In this document: piece after piece, positions 26,488 to 36,724 of the stretch
Position numbering within the stretch: position 1 is the stretch's first letter
How the letters are laid out: each line of letters begins with the position of its first letter
The notes under the pieces: model-generated
Seen by the model: the letters and a program-made list of their open reading frames with translations, nothing else
Told to the model about the DNA's origin: nothing
The model's database searches: none
Origin: Peptacetobacter sp.
Lineage (GTDB): Bacteria > Bacillota > Clostridia > Peptostreptococcales > Peptostreptococcaceae
Length of the DNA: 61,845 bases
Direction of reading: 5' to 3'
Assembly: GCF_029264495.1 (NCBI RefSeq)
Contig: NZ_JARIBH010000081.1
Location: 1-61,845, forward strand
Translations under genes and position numbers: made by a program

Positions 26488-27459
26488 ATGGATAAATTCA
26501 AATATGCTTTTGATAAAAATAAAAGATATCATACATGGAACTATGATTTAAGAGAACGATTCGGGGAAAAAGTATTTAAAGTTTCTTTAAATGCAGGATT
26601 CACATGCCCTAATGTAGATGGTACTTTAGGATATGGTGGATGTATATATTGTAGTAGAGAAGGTTCTGGAGATTTTGCTGGAGATCCAAAAGACAGTTTA
26701 AAAAAACAGTTTGATGAAATAAAATCTATGATGCTAAAAAAATGGCCTAATGCAAAATACATTGGTTATTTTCAGGCTTTCACAAATACATATGCTCCTT
26801 TAGAAGTATTAAAAGAAAGATATGAAACTGTTTTAAAATTTGATGATGTTATTGGTCTTTCTATATCCACAAGACCTGACTGTTTACCAGATGATGTTGT
26901 TGATTATTTAGCAGAACTTAATGAAAGAACTAACCTTTGGGTTGAGTTAGGATTACAATCAATACATGATAAAACAGCTAAACTGATAAATAGAGGTCAT
27001 TCTTATCAAGATTTCCTAGATGGATTTAAAAAATTAAAAGATAGAAATATAAAAACTGTTGTTCACATAATAAATGGTTTACCTGGTGAAGATAAAGAAA
27101 TGATGATGCAAACTACTAAAGCTGTTGCCGATATGGGTGCTGATGGTATAAAAATTCACCTTCTTCATGTTATAAAAGATACTCCTCTTCGGAAATTTTT
27201 AGAAAGAGGTCTTATAACTCCTCTAGAGCAAGAGGAATATATAAATTTAGTTTGTGACCAACTTGAAATACTACCTGAAGAAATGATTATTCATAGACTT
27301 ACAGGAGATGGTAAAAGAGATGAACTTTTAGCACCTCTTTGGAGTTTAAAAAAATGGGAAGTTTTAAATCGGATTGATGATGAGATGAAAAGAAGAGGTA
27401 CTTTCCAAGGTTCTAAATATGTAAAACCTAATTATGATATTTTTAAAAATTGTAAATAA
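26488..27459 (+). CDS. Radical SAM protein, TIGR01212/YhcC family
   Basis: 323 residues. The iron-sulfur ligands are Cys40, Cys52 and Cys55 in an unusual Cx11CxxC spacing (TCPNVDGTLGYGGCIYC), diagnostic for the YhcC/TIGR01212 group rather than Cx3CxxC. ISTRPDCLPDDVV, VELGLQSIHDKTAKLINRGH and the end WSLKKWEVLNRIDDEM-RR-TFQGSKY follow. The core is a TIM barrel that generates a deoxyadenosyl radical. The family is widespread and without a demonstrated substrate, often thought to act on tRNA or cofactors. It is a single plus-strand gene ending at a bidirectional terminator. Confidence 0.92.
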   Translation: MDKFKYAFDKNKRYHTWNYDLRERFGEKVFKVSLNAGFTCPNVDGTLGYGGCIYCSREGSGDFAGDPKDSLKKQFDEIKSMMLKKWPNAKYIGYFQAFTNTYAPLEVLKERYETVLKFDDVIGLSISTRPDCLPDDVVDYLAELNERTNLWVELGLQSIHDKTAKLINRGHSYQDFLDGFKKLKDRNIKTVVHIINGLPGEDKEMMMQTTKAVADMGADGIKIHLLHVIKDTPLRKFLERGLITPLEQEEYINLVCDQLEILPEEMIIHRLTGDGKRDELLAPLWSLKKWEVLNRIDDEMKRRGTFQGSKYVKPNYDIFKNCK

Positions 27460-27518
27460 CTTTAATAAAATATAAAATTTTATAGATAGTATTAAAATTT
27501 TTAAATCTTAAAAAATTA

Positions 27519-27556
27519 AAACCCTACTTGATTGATTTCTCAGACAAGTAGGGTTT
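27519..27556. terminator. Bidirectional terminator between the radical SAM and lipoprotein genes
   Basis: AAACCCTACTTG (27519-27530) pairs perfectly with CAAGTAGGGTTT (27545-27556), with T-rich and A-rich flanks on either side. Confidence 0.88.
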
Positions 27557-27560
27557 ATTT

Positions 27561-28241
27561 TTATTTTATTTTTTCAATACTTAATAAATCATCTTTATTA
27601 TTATCATTTATTTTTATTCTATATGTACCATTTTCTAAATCACTTTTAGCTTTTGGAAATTTCAACTTATACACTTTTTCTTTTCCACCATTTTTAAAAA
27701 CTTTGACTTCTATTTTTTCATCACTATCTACCAATAATTCTATTTCATCATTGTTTTTTATACCAACCATATTTAATAATTCTTTTATATCTTTTTGATC
27801 TTCTTCGTCTAAATATTCATCATCTACATAAATTTTTTTATTTTTGTCAGAAATTCTATTTTCATTTTCTATTTTTTTAAAACTTATGCTTCCCTTTGCT
27901 TTTTTTGCAATTACATTTATTTCATATAATCCATCTGTATCAACATCAACACTAAATTTTGAAATAGGTATATTTTTCCCTTCATAAATAGGTGTTTTAT
28001 TTCCTTCTTTAAGTATTTTTACATCTATCTTACCTTTTTTATTATCTATTCTACTTTCTATTGTATCACCTTTTTTTAATTCTAGATTATGTTTATTAGA
28101 TCCATTAAAAGATTCATAATCAAGTATAAATTCATCATTATTTGCAATTCTATTTCCTATAAACTTATCTTTTTCTCCACTACATCCAACTAGAGAGATT
28201 AGTGATGTCAAAATAATTAAAAGTGTGGTTATTTTTTTCAT
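27561..28241 (-). CDS. Lipoprotein, last gene of a GntR-ABC operon
   Basis: 226 residues. Signal peptide MKKITTLLIILTSLISLVGC with Cys20 as the lipidation site. The mature part has two beta-rich segments (FNGSNKHNLELKKGDTIESR to SISFKKIE, then an acidic region and a second shorter one ending GTYRIKIND). It would sit on the outer face of the membrane. It lies 28 bases after the ABC permease, so it is probably an accessory or sensor of that transporter. I recognise no named family. Confidence 0.8.
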   Translation of the reverse strand: MKKITTLLIILTSLISLVGCSGEKDKFIGNRIANNDEFILDYESFNGSNKHNLELKKGDTIESRIDNKKGKIDVKILKEGNKTPIYEGKNIPISKFSVDVDTDGLYEINVIAKKAKGSISFKKIENENRISDKNKKIYVDDEYLDEEDQKDIKELLNMVGIKNNDEIELLVDSDEKIEVKVFKNGGKEKVYKLKFPKAKSDLENGTYRIKINDNNKDDLLSIEKIK

Positions 28242-28269
28242 TACATTTCATCTCCTATTTATATATTTT

Positions 28270-29031
28270 TTATTCCAAGTTCAATTTTTTTTCAAGTATG
28301 TAAGATGTAAGTATAAATAAGATTAAACTGCATATACATGTTAGAACTATTGTTATTAGTATTTCCGTATTTGCTGATATACTCATTGTTCCAAATACTT
28401 TGTTTATATTATTTCCTATTGTTGATACTATTAAATTTATAACAAAGAAAGATATTATTGAAAATAAATTTCTATGATTTTGGAATGGTTTTAATTGAGC
28501 AATTGATAATGAAAGATATATTGTTAATACAAATTCAATGTATCCTATTAAACTAACTATAAACATATATATTGTATTTAATATTAACTCTCTTTTAGTA
28601 ACTAAATTTACTATTAAAGAAGTTTTTATTTCATTTCCAAGTTGTATTAAATTATTAATTTCATTAACAGATGGTATTACCATTATTATAAATGTAGCTA
28701 TTACTATTAAAACACTTATTATTATATATACTAATGACACTATTAATTTAGATATTACTATTTTTTTAGCACTAACTGGTAAAGTAAACATCAAGTAACC
28801 TTCATCTCCAAATAAGTTATCTTTAAATCTTTTTATAATAATTGTTATAGTTAATACAAATAAAGCTACCAATAATCCAAAGAATACAAATATCGCTAGA
28901 GCTGTTCCTTCTTCTATATTTGCAACATTAAATATTCCTATCAATAATCCTGTAACTAACATACTAAGGTAAATACCTAAAAAAGTTTTTATTGTTGATT
29001 TAAATTCATATTTTATAAGTTTTCCTAACAT
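28270..29031 (-). CDS. ABC transporter permease
   Basis: 253 residues, six membrane segments. KYEFKSTIKTFLGIYLSML at the start and GDEGYLMFTLPVSAKKIVISKLI resemble the ABC-2-type permeases found with YtrA regulators. It overlaps the upstream ATP-binding gene by 7 bases. Substrate is unknown; relatives are linked to peptide antibiotic or envelope stress. Confidence 0.87.
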   Translation of the reverse strand: MLGKLIKYEFKSTIKTFLGIYLSMLVTGLLIGIFNVANIEEGTALAIFVFFGLLVALFVLTITIIIKRFKDNLFGDEGYLMFTLPVSAKKIVISKLIVSLVYIIISVLIVIATFIIMVIPSVNEINNLIQLGNEIKTSLIVNLVTKRELILNTIYMFIVSLIGYIEFVLTIYLSLSIAQLKPFQNHRNLFSIISFFVINLIVSTIGNNINKVFGTMSISANTEILITIVLTCICSLILFILTSYILEKKLNLE

Positions 29032-29726
29032 TTGAATTCCTCCCTAAATAAGGCATCTATTGATTTTCCTTCTTCTTCTCTTATCTCATCTACATTACCC
29101 TGTAATTTTATTTCTCCGTATGATAAGAAAATAACCTCATCACAAATATTTTCTATTTCATTTATTAAGTGTGTAGCTATTAAAAGTGTACTTTCTTCTG
29201 AAAAGTTTTGAAGAATTGTCTTCATTATAAATGATCTAGCTGCTGGATCTACCCCTCCAATAGGTTCATCTAATATGTATAAATCTGCATTTCTCGACAT
29301 AACAAGTATTAATTGAACTTTTTCTTTTGTTCCTTTTGACATACTTTTTATCTTTTGATTTATATCTATATCTAAAGCCTCTATCATTTTTTCTGCTTTT
29401 TCTATATCAAAGTCATCATAAAAATCATTAAAGAAAGTTAATAAATCTTTCATTTTCATCCATTCACTTAAATATGTTCTCTCAGGAAGGTAAGAAACAA
29501 TTTTTTTTGTTTCTATAGATGGTTTCATTCCATTTATTTCTATACTTCCACAGTCTGGTTGAAGTAATCCATTTAACATTTTTATCATTGTACTTTTTCC
29601 GCTACCATTAGGTCCTAAAAGTCCAACAATTTTACCCTTTGGTATTTCTAAACTAATTCCCTTTATCGCTTCTTTTTTACCGTATTTTTTAACTACATTA
29701 TCAAGTTTTACAATACTGTTATTCAT
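29025..29726 (-). CDS. ABC transporter ATP-binding protein
   Basis: 233 residues. Walker A GLLGPNGSGKSTMIK, the Q-loop region, a variant signature SMSKGTKEKVQ (LSGGQ is SKGTK here), Walker B LYILDEPIGGVDP and the switch histidine in ATHLINEIE are all present. It powers the permease downstream, with which it overlaps by 7 bases. It follows the GntR regulator by three bases. The signature variant is common in YtrB-like ATPases. Confidence 0.93.
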   Translation of the reverse strand: MNNSIVKLDNVVKKYGKKEAIKGISLEIPKGKIVGLLGPNGSGKSTMIKMLNGLLQPDCGSIEINGMKPSIETKKIVSYLPERTYLSEWMKMKDLLTFFNDFYDDFDIEKAEKMIEALDIDINQKIKSMSKGTKEKVQLILVMSRNADLYILDEPIGGVDPAARSFIMKTILQNFSEESTLLIATHLINEIENICDEVIFLSYGEIKLQGNVDEIREEEGKSIDALFREEFKC

Positions 29727-29729
29727 AAT

Positions 29730-30095
29730 TTATTCTCCCTTCATATTTTCAGAAACTAATGATATAATTTCTTTTTCATCATATCCTAATTCCATAAGAA
29801 ATGATTTTAATTCATCTATTTTTTCATTAGCCATTTTCTTTTTCATATTATTTATTTTTTCTATATCATCTGTAATAAACCTTCCTTTAGTCCTTTGGCT
29901 ATACATTAATTCCTCTCTTTCAAGCTCTGAAAGTGCTCTTTGCATAGTATTTGGATTAACTTCAGCTTCTGCTGCTAAGGCTCTTACTGTAAACATTTTT
30001 GACCCTGGTTCAAATTCTCCAGATGCTATTTTCATCTTAAGGCTGTCTACAAGTTGAATATAGATGGGTTTATTATTATCAAATTCCCAACTCAT
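29730..30095 (-). CDS. GntR family (YtrA subfamily) regulator of the ABC operon
   Basis: 121 residues: winged helix (IYIQLVDSLKMKIASGEFEPG, VRALAAEAEVNPNTMQRALSELEREEL) plus a short dimerisation tail (KMANEKIDELKSFLMELGY). It heads the operon GntR-ATPase-permease-lipoprotein and starts at ATG 30095 after AAGGAGG. A perfect palindrome lies directly upstream. Expected role is repression relieved by envelope-active antibiotics, as for YtrA of Bacillus; the signal is inferred. Confidence 0.92.
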   Translation of the reverse strand: MSWEFDNNKPIYIQLVDSLKMKIASGEFEPGSKMFTVRALAAEAEVNPNTMQRALSELEREELMYSQRTKGRFITDDIEKINNMKKKMANEKIDELKSFLMELGYDEKEIISLVSENMKGE

Positions 30096-30114
30096 ATATA
30101 TCCCTCCTTAAAGT

Positions 30115-30140
30115 TATTGTATTAAGTTGTTAATACAATA
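30115..30140 (-). promoter_or_regulatory. Operator of the GntR-ABC operon
   Basis: A perfect 11-base inverted repeat: TATTGTATTAA (30115-30125) and TTAATACAATA (30130-30140), with spacer GTTG, about 20 bases before the GntR start. It differs in sequence from the operator at 2762, so the two YtrA-type regulators probably do not cross-talk. Confidence 0.8.
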
Positions 30141-30306
30141 ATACTATATAGTTTTATTTTTTTCAATATTTATTTTTACTTTTTAAAAATTATTTAAATT
30201 CCAATTTTTTCTCACTCTATTACTTTATTAAATAAATAAATTCTAAAAATCTTTTAAAAAATATATCTAAATTAAAATAAATCCACTATAAATTTAACCT
30301 TATAAA

Positions 30307-30336
30307 AAAATCTCAAAGTAAAAACTTTGAGATTTT
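30307..30336 (-). terminator. Terminator after the permease/CPBP gene
   Basis: AAAATCTCAAAG (30307-30318) pairs with CTTTGAGATTTT (30325-30336). On the minus strand seven Ts follow. Confidence 0.88.
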
Positions 30337-30382
30337 CTAGTATATACTAATATGCATATTTATAAATTAAATTTTGATTTAT

Positions 30383-32320
30383 TTATATTAGACATATAAT
30401 AGCTGTTGTAGTAATATTTACAGCTACTACTGACATGAAATTATTTAAAAAATGTATTCCCATTGAAGAAAAGATAGATTTTGATTTATATACATTATAA
30501 GCCATTATCATACCTAAAATAGATGTAGGTATTATTCTTATAAAATCAAGATGCATTATTCCGAACAATATTCCAGATGTAACTATTGCAAATGCAATAT
30601 ACTTTTCATCATTTTCACCAAATGTTTTTTTATCTCTAAATGCAGCAAATATAAATCCTCTAAAAAGTATTTCTTCACATATAGCAGGTGTGACAGCAAA
30701 TAACAATATTTGTGTTACAATATTTCCACTTGATTTTATTATATTATTTAATTCTTTTGATACTTCAATTTGTTCTGGGAATATTTTTATCAAAATTCCA
30801 GTTAATAAACTCATCAAAATTAATCCTATTATCCAAGTAATAACTGCTCTGATAAAATCTATTATTTTTATTTTATTTATACTGAATATCTTTTTAAAAT
30901 CTGCCTTTATATAAATAGCTACAAGTATAGGTATCATAGCTAATATTATTTGATTTATTGTATTTCCAAATATTCCTATTTTCATCATTAAAATAGGAGA
31001 TATATATAGTAGAGATAAAAATGCTAATACATACACTAATATCCCATCACTTATTCCAGGGATACTTCCTTTTTTCATACTGCTTCTACTTTGAATCAAT
31101 TTGAAATTTCTTTTTTCTCCAAATAAAATATCCTCTGAATTGAAAATTTTTGATAATAATACAAGTGATATAAATACAAATATTAGATTTACAATAAATA
31201 CTAATCCGACCATTTTCATATTTGTATTTAAGGAAAGTACACTTTTAATAAGCAGTGATATATTTATAACTGGTATTGTAGCAGTTATTCTATTTAAATA
31301 TATGTTAGGTATCATAGATATATATGCAGGAACCATTATCATAAGCATAAGTGGTGTTATATAATTCTGTGCTTCTTTAAAAGTTTTTGCAAATGAGCAA
31401 ATACACATAGCTAGTGCTGATACAACCATTGCAAATAATATAATACTTATTATTGTAATAAATATCGAGCCTCCTAAAGATGTATAATTTATTTTTATTT
31501 CAGATAAATCATATATTGATTTTGCTTTCATAAAATATCCTAAAGTACAGCTCATAGAAATTATATTCAATATTGAGGTTAAAATAGCACTTATAGATAC
31601 AGCTAGATACTTTCCTATTACAAGTTCCATATTAGAAATTGGTAGAGAGAACAATGTTTCTAATGTTCCTCTTTCTTTTTCTCCTGCCATAACATCTATA
31701 GCTGGGTAAATGCAACCAAATAAAACCCCTATTATAAGTACAAATGGTATAACTTGTCCTAGTAAAATTCCAACTTTTTTAGCATTATTTGTTATATCTA
31801 CTTTTTTATATTTTATTGGTTCTAGTATTTTTTCACTATTTAAATTATATTTTTCTATTTCTTTTTCAGACATTTTAACTTTATATTTATTCATTATACT
31901 AAAGATAGTATTTGACTTTATTCCAGATTCATCTGATGCTGAATTTATATACACTTTATAATCAGATTTTGATGAAGAATTATCTATATATGCGTCTATA
32001 TCGCCTTTTTCTAATTTATGCTTATAATTTTTAACATTGTTTTCTACTTTTATATTCCCTAAATATGCTTCTTTTTCTCTTTTTTGATTCTCAACATCTA
32101 TTATTTCCAAAATTTCTTTTGATGGTTTTGATGAAAAACCTATCTTAATACCTTCAGATGTCATTTTATTTACAGATGTATTCATTACACCCATAAGAAG
32201 CATCATTATTATAGGATATAACAACACTGGAACTACAAGCATCATAAAAATACTTTTTCTATCTCTTACTATATCTAATACTTCTTTTTTAAATATTTCT
32301 TTTATTATCTTAATCCTCAT
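30383..32320 (-). CDS. ABC-2 permease (NatB-like) fused to a CPBP intramembrane protease
   Basis: 645 residues. Residues about 1-390 are a NatB-type permease: one N-terminal membrane segment, a large extracytoplasmic domain (about 45-185), then VMAGEKERGTLETLFSLPISNMELVIGKYLA and further segments. Residues about 420-645 are a CPBP (CAAX-like) protease with PAICEEILFRGFIFAAF (glutamates and Arg), LFGIMHLDFIRIIP (His) and HFLNNF. It is encoded 11 bases overlapping the ATPase gene. The NatAB part exports Na+ or a peptide; the protease part may process or confer immunity to peptides. This fusion is known in clostridia. Confidence 0.92.
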   Translation of the reverse strand: MRIKIIKEIFKKEVLDIVRDRKSIFMMLVVPVLLYPIIMMLLMGVMNTSVNKMTSEGIKIGFSSKPSKEILEIIDVENQKREKEAYLGNIKVENNVKNYKHKLEKGDIDAYIDNSSSKSDYKVYINSASDESGIKSNTIFSIMNKYKVKMSEKEIEKYNLNSEKILEPIKYKKVDITNNAKKVGILLGQVIPFVLIIGVLFGCIYPAIDVMAGEKERGTLETLFSLPISNMELVIGKYLAVSISAILTSILNIISMSCTLGYFMKAKSIYDLSEIKINYTSLGGSIFITIISIILFAMVVSALAMCICSFAKTFKEAQNYITPLMLMIMVPAYISMIPNIYLNRITATIPVINISLLIKSVLSLNTNMKMVGLVFIVNLIFVFISLVLLSKIFNSEDILFGEKRNFKLIQSRSSMKKGSIPGISDGILVYVLAFLSLLYISPILMMKIGIFGNTINQIILAMIPILVAIYIKADFKKIFSINKIKIIDFIRAVITWIIGLILMSLLTGILIKIFPEQIEVSKELNNIIKSSGNIVTQILLFAVTPAICEEILFRGFIFAAFRDKKTFGENDEKYIAFAIVTSGILFGIMHLDFIRIIPTSILGMIMAYNVYKSKSIFSSMGIHFLNNFMSVVAVNITTTAIICLI

Positions 32321-33107
32321 ACAAAGTCACCTCTTTTTCTGCTAATTTTATAAAAACTTGCCTTAAAGATTTTGAATTTGTATTTTTCATAAGATCGTTT
32401 GGATTTCCTTCAGCAATAATTTTTCCTTCATATATTAAAAGTATTCTATCACATAATGTTTCTGCTTCTTTCATATAATGAGTTGAATATAAAACTGTTT
32501 TTCCTTCTTGCTTTTCTTTTATCATAAAATCTATTATTGATCTACTACTTAAAATATCAAGACCTAATGTAGGTTCGTCAAATATATAGACACTTGGAGA
32601 ATGTATAAGACATCTTGCAATAGATGTTCTTTGAGTTTGACCTGTTGAAAGATTTTCTATCCTATTGTCTATAAATTCATCCATATTCATTATATTTGAA
32701 ATTCTTTCTATAGAATTTTTTATACTTTTTTCATCCATTTCGTACATTTTCCCAAAAATCGTCATTATTTCTCTTGGAGAAAATCTTCCATATAATCTTG
32801 TATTTCCAGATAAATAACCTATTTCTTTTTTTGCAAGATTCTTATCTTCATTATAATTATATCCACAAATTTCTATATCTCCCGATGTTGGTGTTAAAAT
32901 TCCAGCTAACATCCTAAGAAGTGTCGTCTTTCCTGCTCCATTAGGGCCTAGTATTCCTATTATTTCTCCTTTTTCTGCCTTAAAAGAAATATTATTTACT
33001 GCTAAAAATTCTTCTTCTATTACTTTCTCTTTTTTGCCAAATAATTTTTTGTTTCCAGTACTTATAATCCTTGTAAAAACCTTACTTAGATTTGTAACTT
33101 CTATCAT
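32310..33107 (-). CDS. NatA-like ABC transporter ATP-binding protein
   Basis: 265 residues. Walker A GILGPNGAGKTTLLRML, signature LSTGQTQRTSIARCL, Walker B VYIFDEPTLGLD and the H-loop STHYMKEAE are complete. A short insertion KKLFGKKEKVIEEE near residue 20 is typical of the NatA group. It starts at ATG 33107 after GGAGG and its end overlaps the permease/protease gene. Confidence 0.93.
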   Translation of the reverse strand: MIEVTNLSKVFTRIISTGNKKLFGKKEKVIEEEFLAVNNISFKAEKGEIIGILGPNGAGKTTLLRMLAGILTPTSGDIEICGYNYNEDKNLAKKEIGYLSGNTRLYGRFSPREIMTIFGKMYEMDEKSIKNSIERISNIMNMDEFIDNRIENLSTGQTQRTSIARCLIHSPSVYIFDEPTLGLDILSSRSIIDFMIKEKQEGKTVLYSTHYMKEAETLCDRILLIYEGKIIAEGNPNDLMKNTNSKSLRQVFIKLAEKEVTLYED

Positions 33108-33151
33108 AATTCCTCCATTTTAATAAAATAAAAGTTGAAATTTATTATTGA

Positions 33152-34735
<1,584 letters not shown>

Positions 34736-34772
34736 TTAATACTATTAAAATTTTTTATTAATTAATATACAA

Positions 34773-34804
34773 AAAAATCCATAGCTTTATGACTACGGAT
34801 TTTT
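34773..34804 (-). terminator. Terminator after cutC
   Basis: AAAAATCC-TAG (34773-34784) pairs with CTA-GGATTTTT (34793-34804) with one A/C mismatch. Seven Ts follow on the minus strand. Confidence 0.8.
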
Positions 34805-34823
34805 ATTATATTTATAATATACT

Positions 34824-35579
34824 TTATTTATTTAAAGCACTATTTAAAACTTCTTTAGCTTCTCTTATTTTTTCAGAACTTGTTTGACATATTGTATATT
34901 CGCTCATCATAGGAAGTCCCATACTAACATCTTCTTTTCTATATTCCATCTTGCTATCTAAATTTATTTTTCCTGACATATGATAAGATGTTGCATTAGT
35001 ATCTTCTAAAAATTCTTTTATAACCTCTGCATTAACTCCACTTCCAACTAAAATTTCTATATCTTCTCCTGCTTTTTCAACTAATTCTTTTATTAATTCT
35101 TTACCTTCTCTAGCATTATTTTTTTGACCTGAAGTTAATATTGTTTTTATGCCAAGTTTTTTTGCTAGTTCTAATGTTTCAAATGGATCTTTTGTCATAT
35201 CAAAAGCTCTATGTAATGTAACATGCATATCTCCTGCTTCTTTAATTAATTCTTCCATTTTTTCCACATCTAATGTTCCATCAGTATTCAGACATCCTAT
35301 AACAACTCCATCTGCTCCTGCTTCTCTAAACATAGCAACTTCTTCTTTCAAAATTTTAAATTCATTTTCTGTATAATGGAAATCTCCAAATCTTGGTCTT
35401 AATAATGCAAATATCTTTATATCTGATTGTCTTCTTATTTCATTGTATAAAGCTATACTTGGTGAAGTTCCTCCTATTATTAAATTGGCAGCAAGCTCTA
35501 TTCTATCTGCTCCACCTTTATCCGCTTCTATAGCTGATTCTACTGAATCTACACAACATTCTAGTATATAATCTTTCAT
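34824..35579 (-). CDS. cutC: CutC family protein
   Basis: 251 residues, a TIM barrel. ECCVDSVESAIEADKGGADRIELAANLIIGGTSPS at the start, RPRFGDFHYTENEF, DGVVIGCLNTDGTLD, HRAFDMTKDPFETLE, LTSGQ and ILVGSGVNAEVI are the CutC signatures. The family was named for copper homeostasis, but the molecular role is not settled and copper binding is weak in studied members. It is a single gene with its own terminator. Confidence 0.93.
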   Translation of the reverse strand: MKDYILECCVDSVESAIEADKGGADRIELAANLIIGGTSPSIALYNEIRRQSDIKIFALLRPRFGDFHYTENEFKILKEEVAMFREAGADGVVIGCLNTDGTLDVEKMEELIKEAGDMHVTLHRAFDMTKDPFETLELAKKLGIKTILTSGQKNNAREGKELIKELVEKAGEDIEILVGSGVNAEVIKEFLEDTNATSYHMSGKINLDSKMEYRKEDVSMGLPMMSEYTICQTSSEKIREAKEVLNSALNK

Positions 35580-35629
35580 TTTTTCCTCCTAAAATAATCT
35601 TTATTTTTATAATTTATAATAATTATTTT

Positions 35630-36514
35630 CTAATTAATTTTATCTTTTATAAAATCAGATATGCTCTCTACTGTTATATTTAACTGTTCTTTTTCTGAAG
35701 TTATAGCTTTGTTATCACCTTTTTGAAGTCCGTAATCTGCAAAATCCGAATGATTACCACCCTCTATTTCTACATATTTAGTATCTTTAGGTAAAAAATC
35801 TTTAGATTTTATTAAATTTTCAAAGTTTATAACCCCATCTTTACTTCCCCATATTGATAGAACTTTTGCATCAGTTAATTTTATTTTATCATTTGATGGA
35901 TATGATGCTAAATAAACAATACCTTTTATCTTATTATTTGTTTCAACTGCTTTGGTAGCCATAGAACCACCTAAAGAATGTCCTACTATTATCCAATCTT
36001 TAATATCTTTATTATCTTCTATTATTTTATCTGCTTTATGAGATGAAAAAATAGCCATATTAAAAGGCATATCTGCTGCAAATACCTTATATCCTTTTTG
36101 TGCTAGTCTATTTGCAAGCGGTGAATATGCTTTTACATCAACTCTAGCACCAGGATATATTATAATCCCTGTATCAGATATCACTTCCTTAGGTATAAAT
36201 TTTGTAACATCCCCTTCTTCTACAAATACTTCATTATTAGAAATTAGATTTTCTCTGGCTATATCTTGTGGTTCATATGAATTTGATAACCAAGCAAATG
36301 TACCTATAACTACTATAATAAGTATACAAGCTAAAACTTTAAATATATTTTTATTTAATTTTCTTTTCTTCTGATATTGTTTTTCTTCATTTTGTTTTTT
36401 TAATTCTTCTTCTGTTATTAAAGGTCTATTTAATTCCATAGTCAAGCTAAAAGTATCATATTGCTTTTCATTTTTCTTTTTCTTTCTTATTTTTGAGCTT
36501 TTATCGCTATGCAT
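35630..36514 (-). CDS. Membrane-anchored alpha/beta hydrolase
   Basis: 294 residues. A charged, Lys-rich N-terminus (about 1-55) precedes one membrane segment (about 57-75). The outer domain begins IIIYPGARVDVKAYSPLANRLAQKGYKVFAADMPF, then VGHSLGGSMATKA with the nucleophile Ser, IWGSKDGVI with the acid, and EGGNHSDFADYG with the His. It is of the Abhydrolase_5 (PF12695) type that acts outside the membrane on unknown esters or peptides. All triad residues are present. The start at ATG 36514 follows GGAGGG. Confidence 0.88.
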   Translation of the reverse strand: MHSDKSSKIRKKKKNEKQYDTFSLTMELNRPLITEEELKKQNEEKQYQKKRKLNKNIFKVLACILIIVVIGTFAWLSNSYEPQDIARENLISNNEVFVEEGDVTKFIPKEVISDTGIIIYPGARVDVKAYSPLANRLAQKGYKVFAADMPFNMAIFSSHKADKIIEDNKDIKDWIIVGHSLGGSMATKAVETNNKIKGIVYLASYPSNDKIKLTDAKVLSIWGSKDGVINFENLIKSKDFLPKDTKYVEIEGGNHSDFADYGLQKGDNKAITSEKEQLNITVESISDFIKDKIN

Positions 36515-36671
36515 AATTTTCCCTCCATATATCTCTATTTCATTATTATAGTTTAACTTAATCTATATTTTTTTTCAATATGATTGAAAATTTTTACACA
36601 TAAGTATATACTTTTCTTCTTAATAGATAAAAAATACTATTTTTATATCTATATAATTAGTTTTTAATATA

Positions 36672-36722
36672 AAAAAGTACTATCATTAAACATATAAAAT
36701 GCTTAATATGATAGTACTTTTT
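36672..36722 (-). terminator. Terminator ending the accessory cluster
   Basis: A 15-base stem (36672-36686 with 36708-36722; core GTACTATCAT/ATGATAGTAC), followed by Ts on the minus strand. It marks the downstream end of the 23-kb run of minus-strand accessory genes. Confidence 0.85.
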
Positions 36723-36724
36723 AT

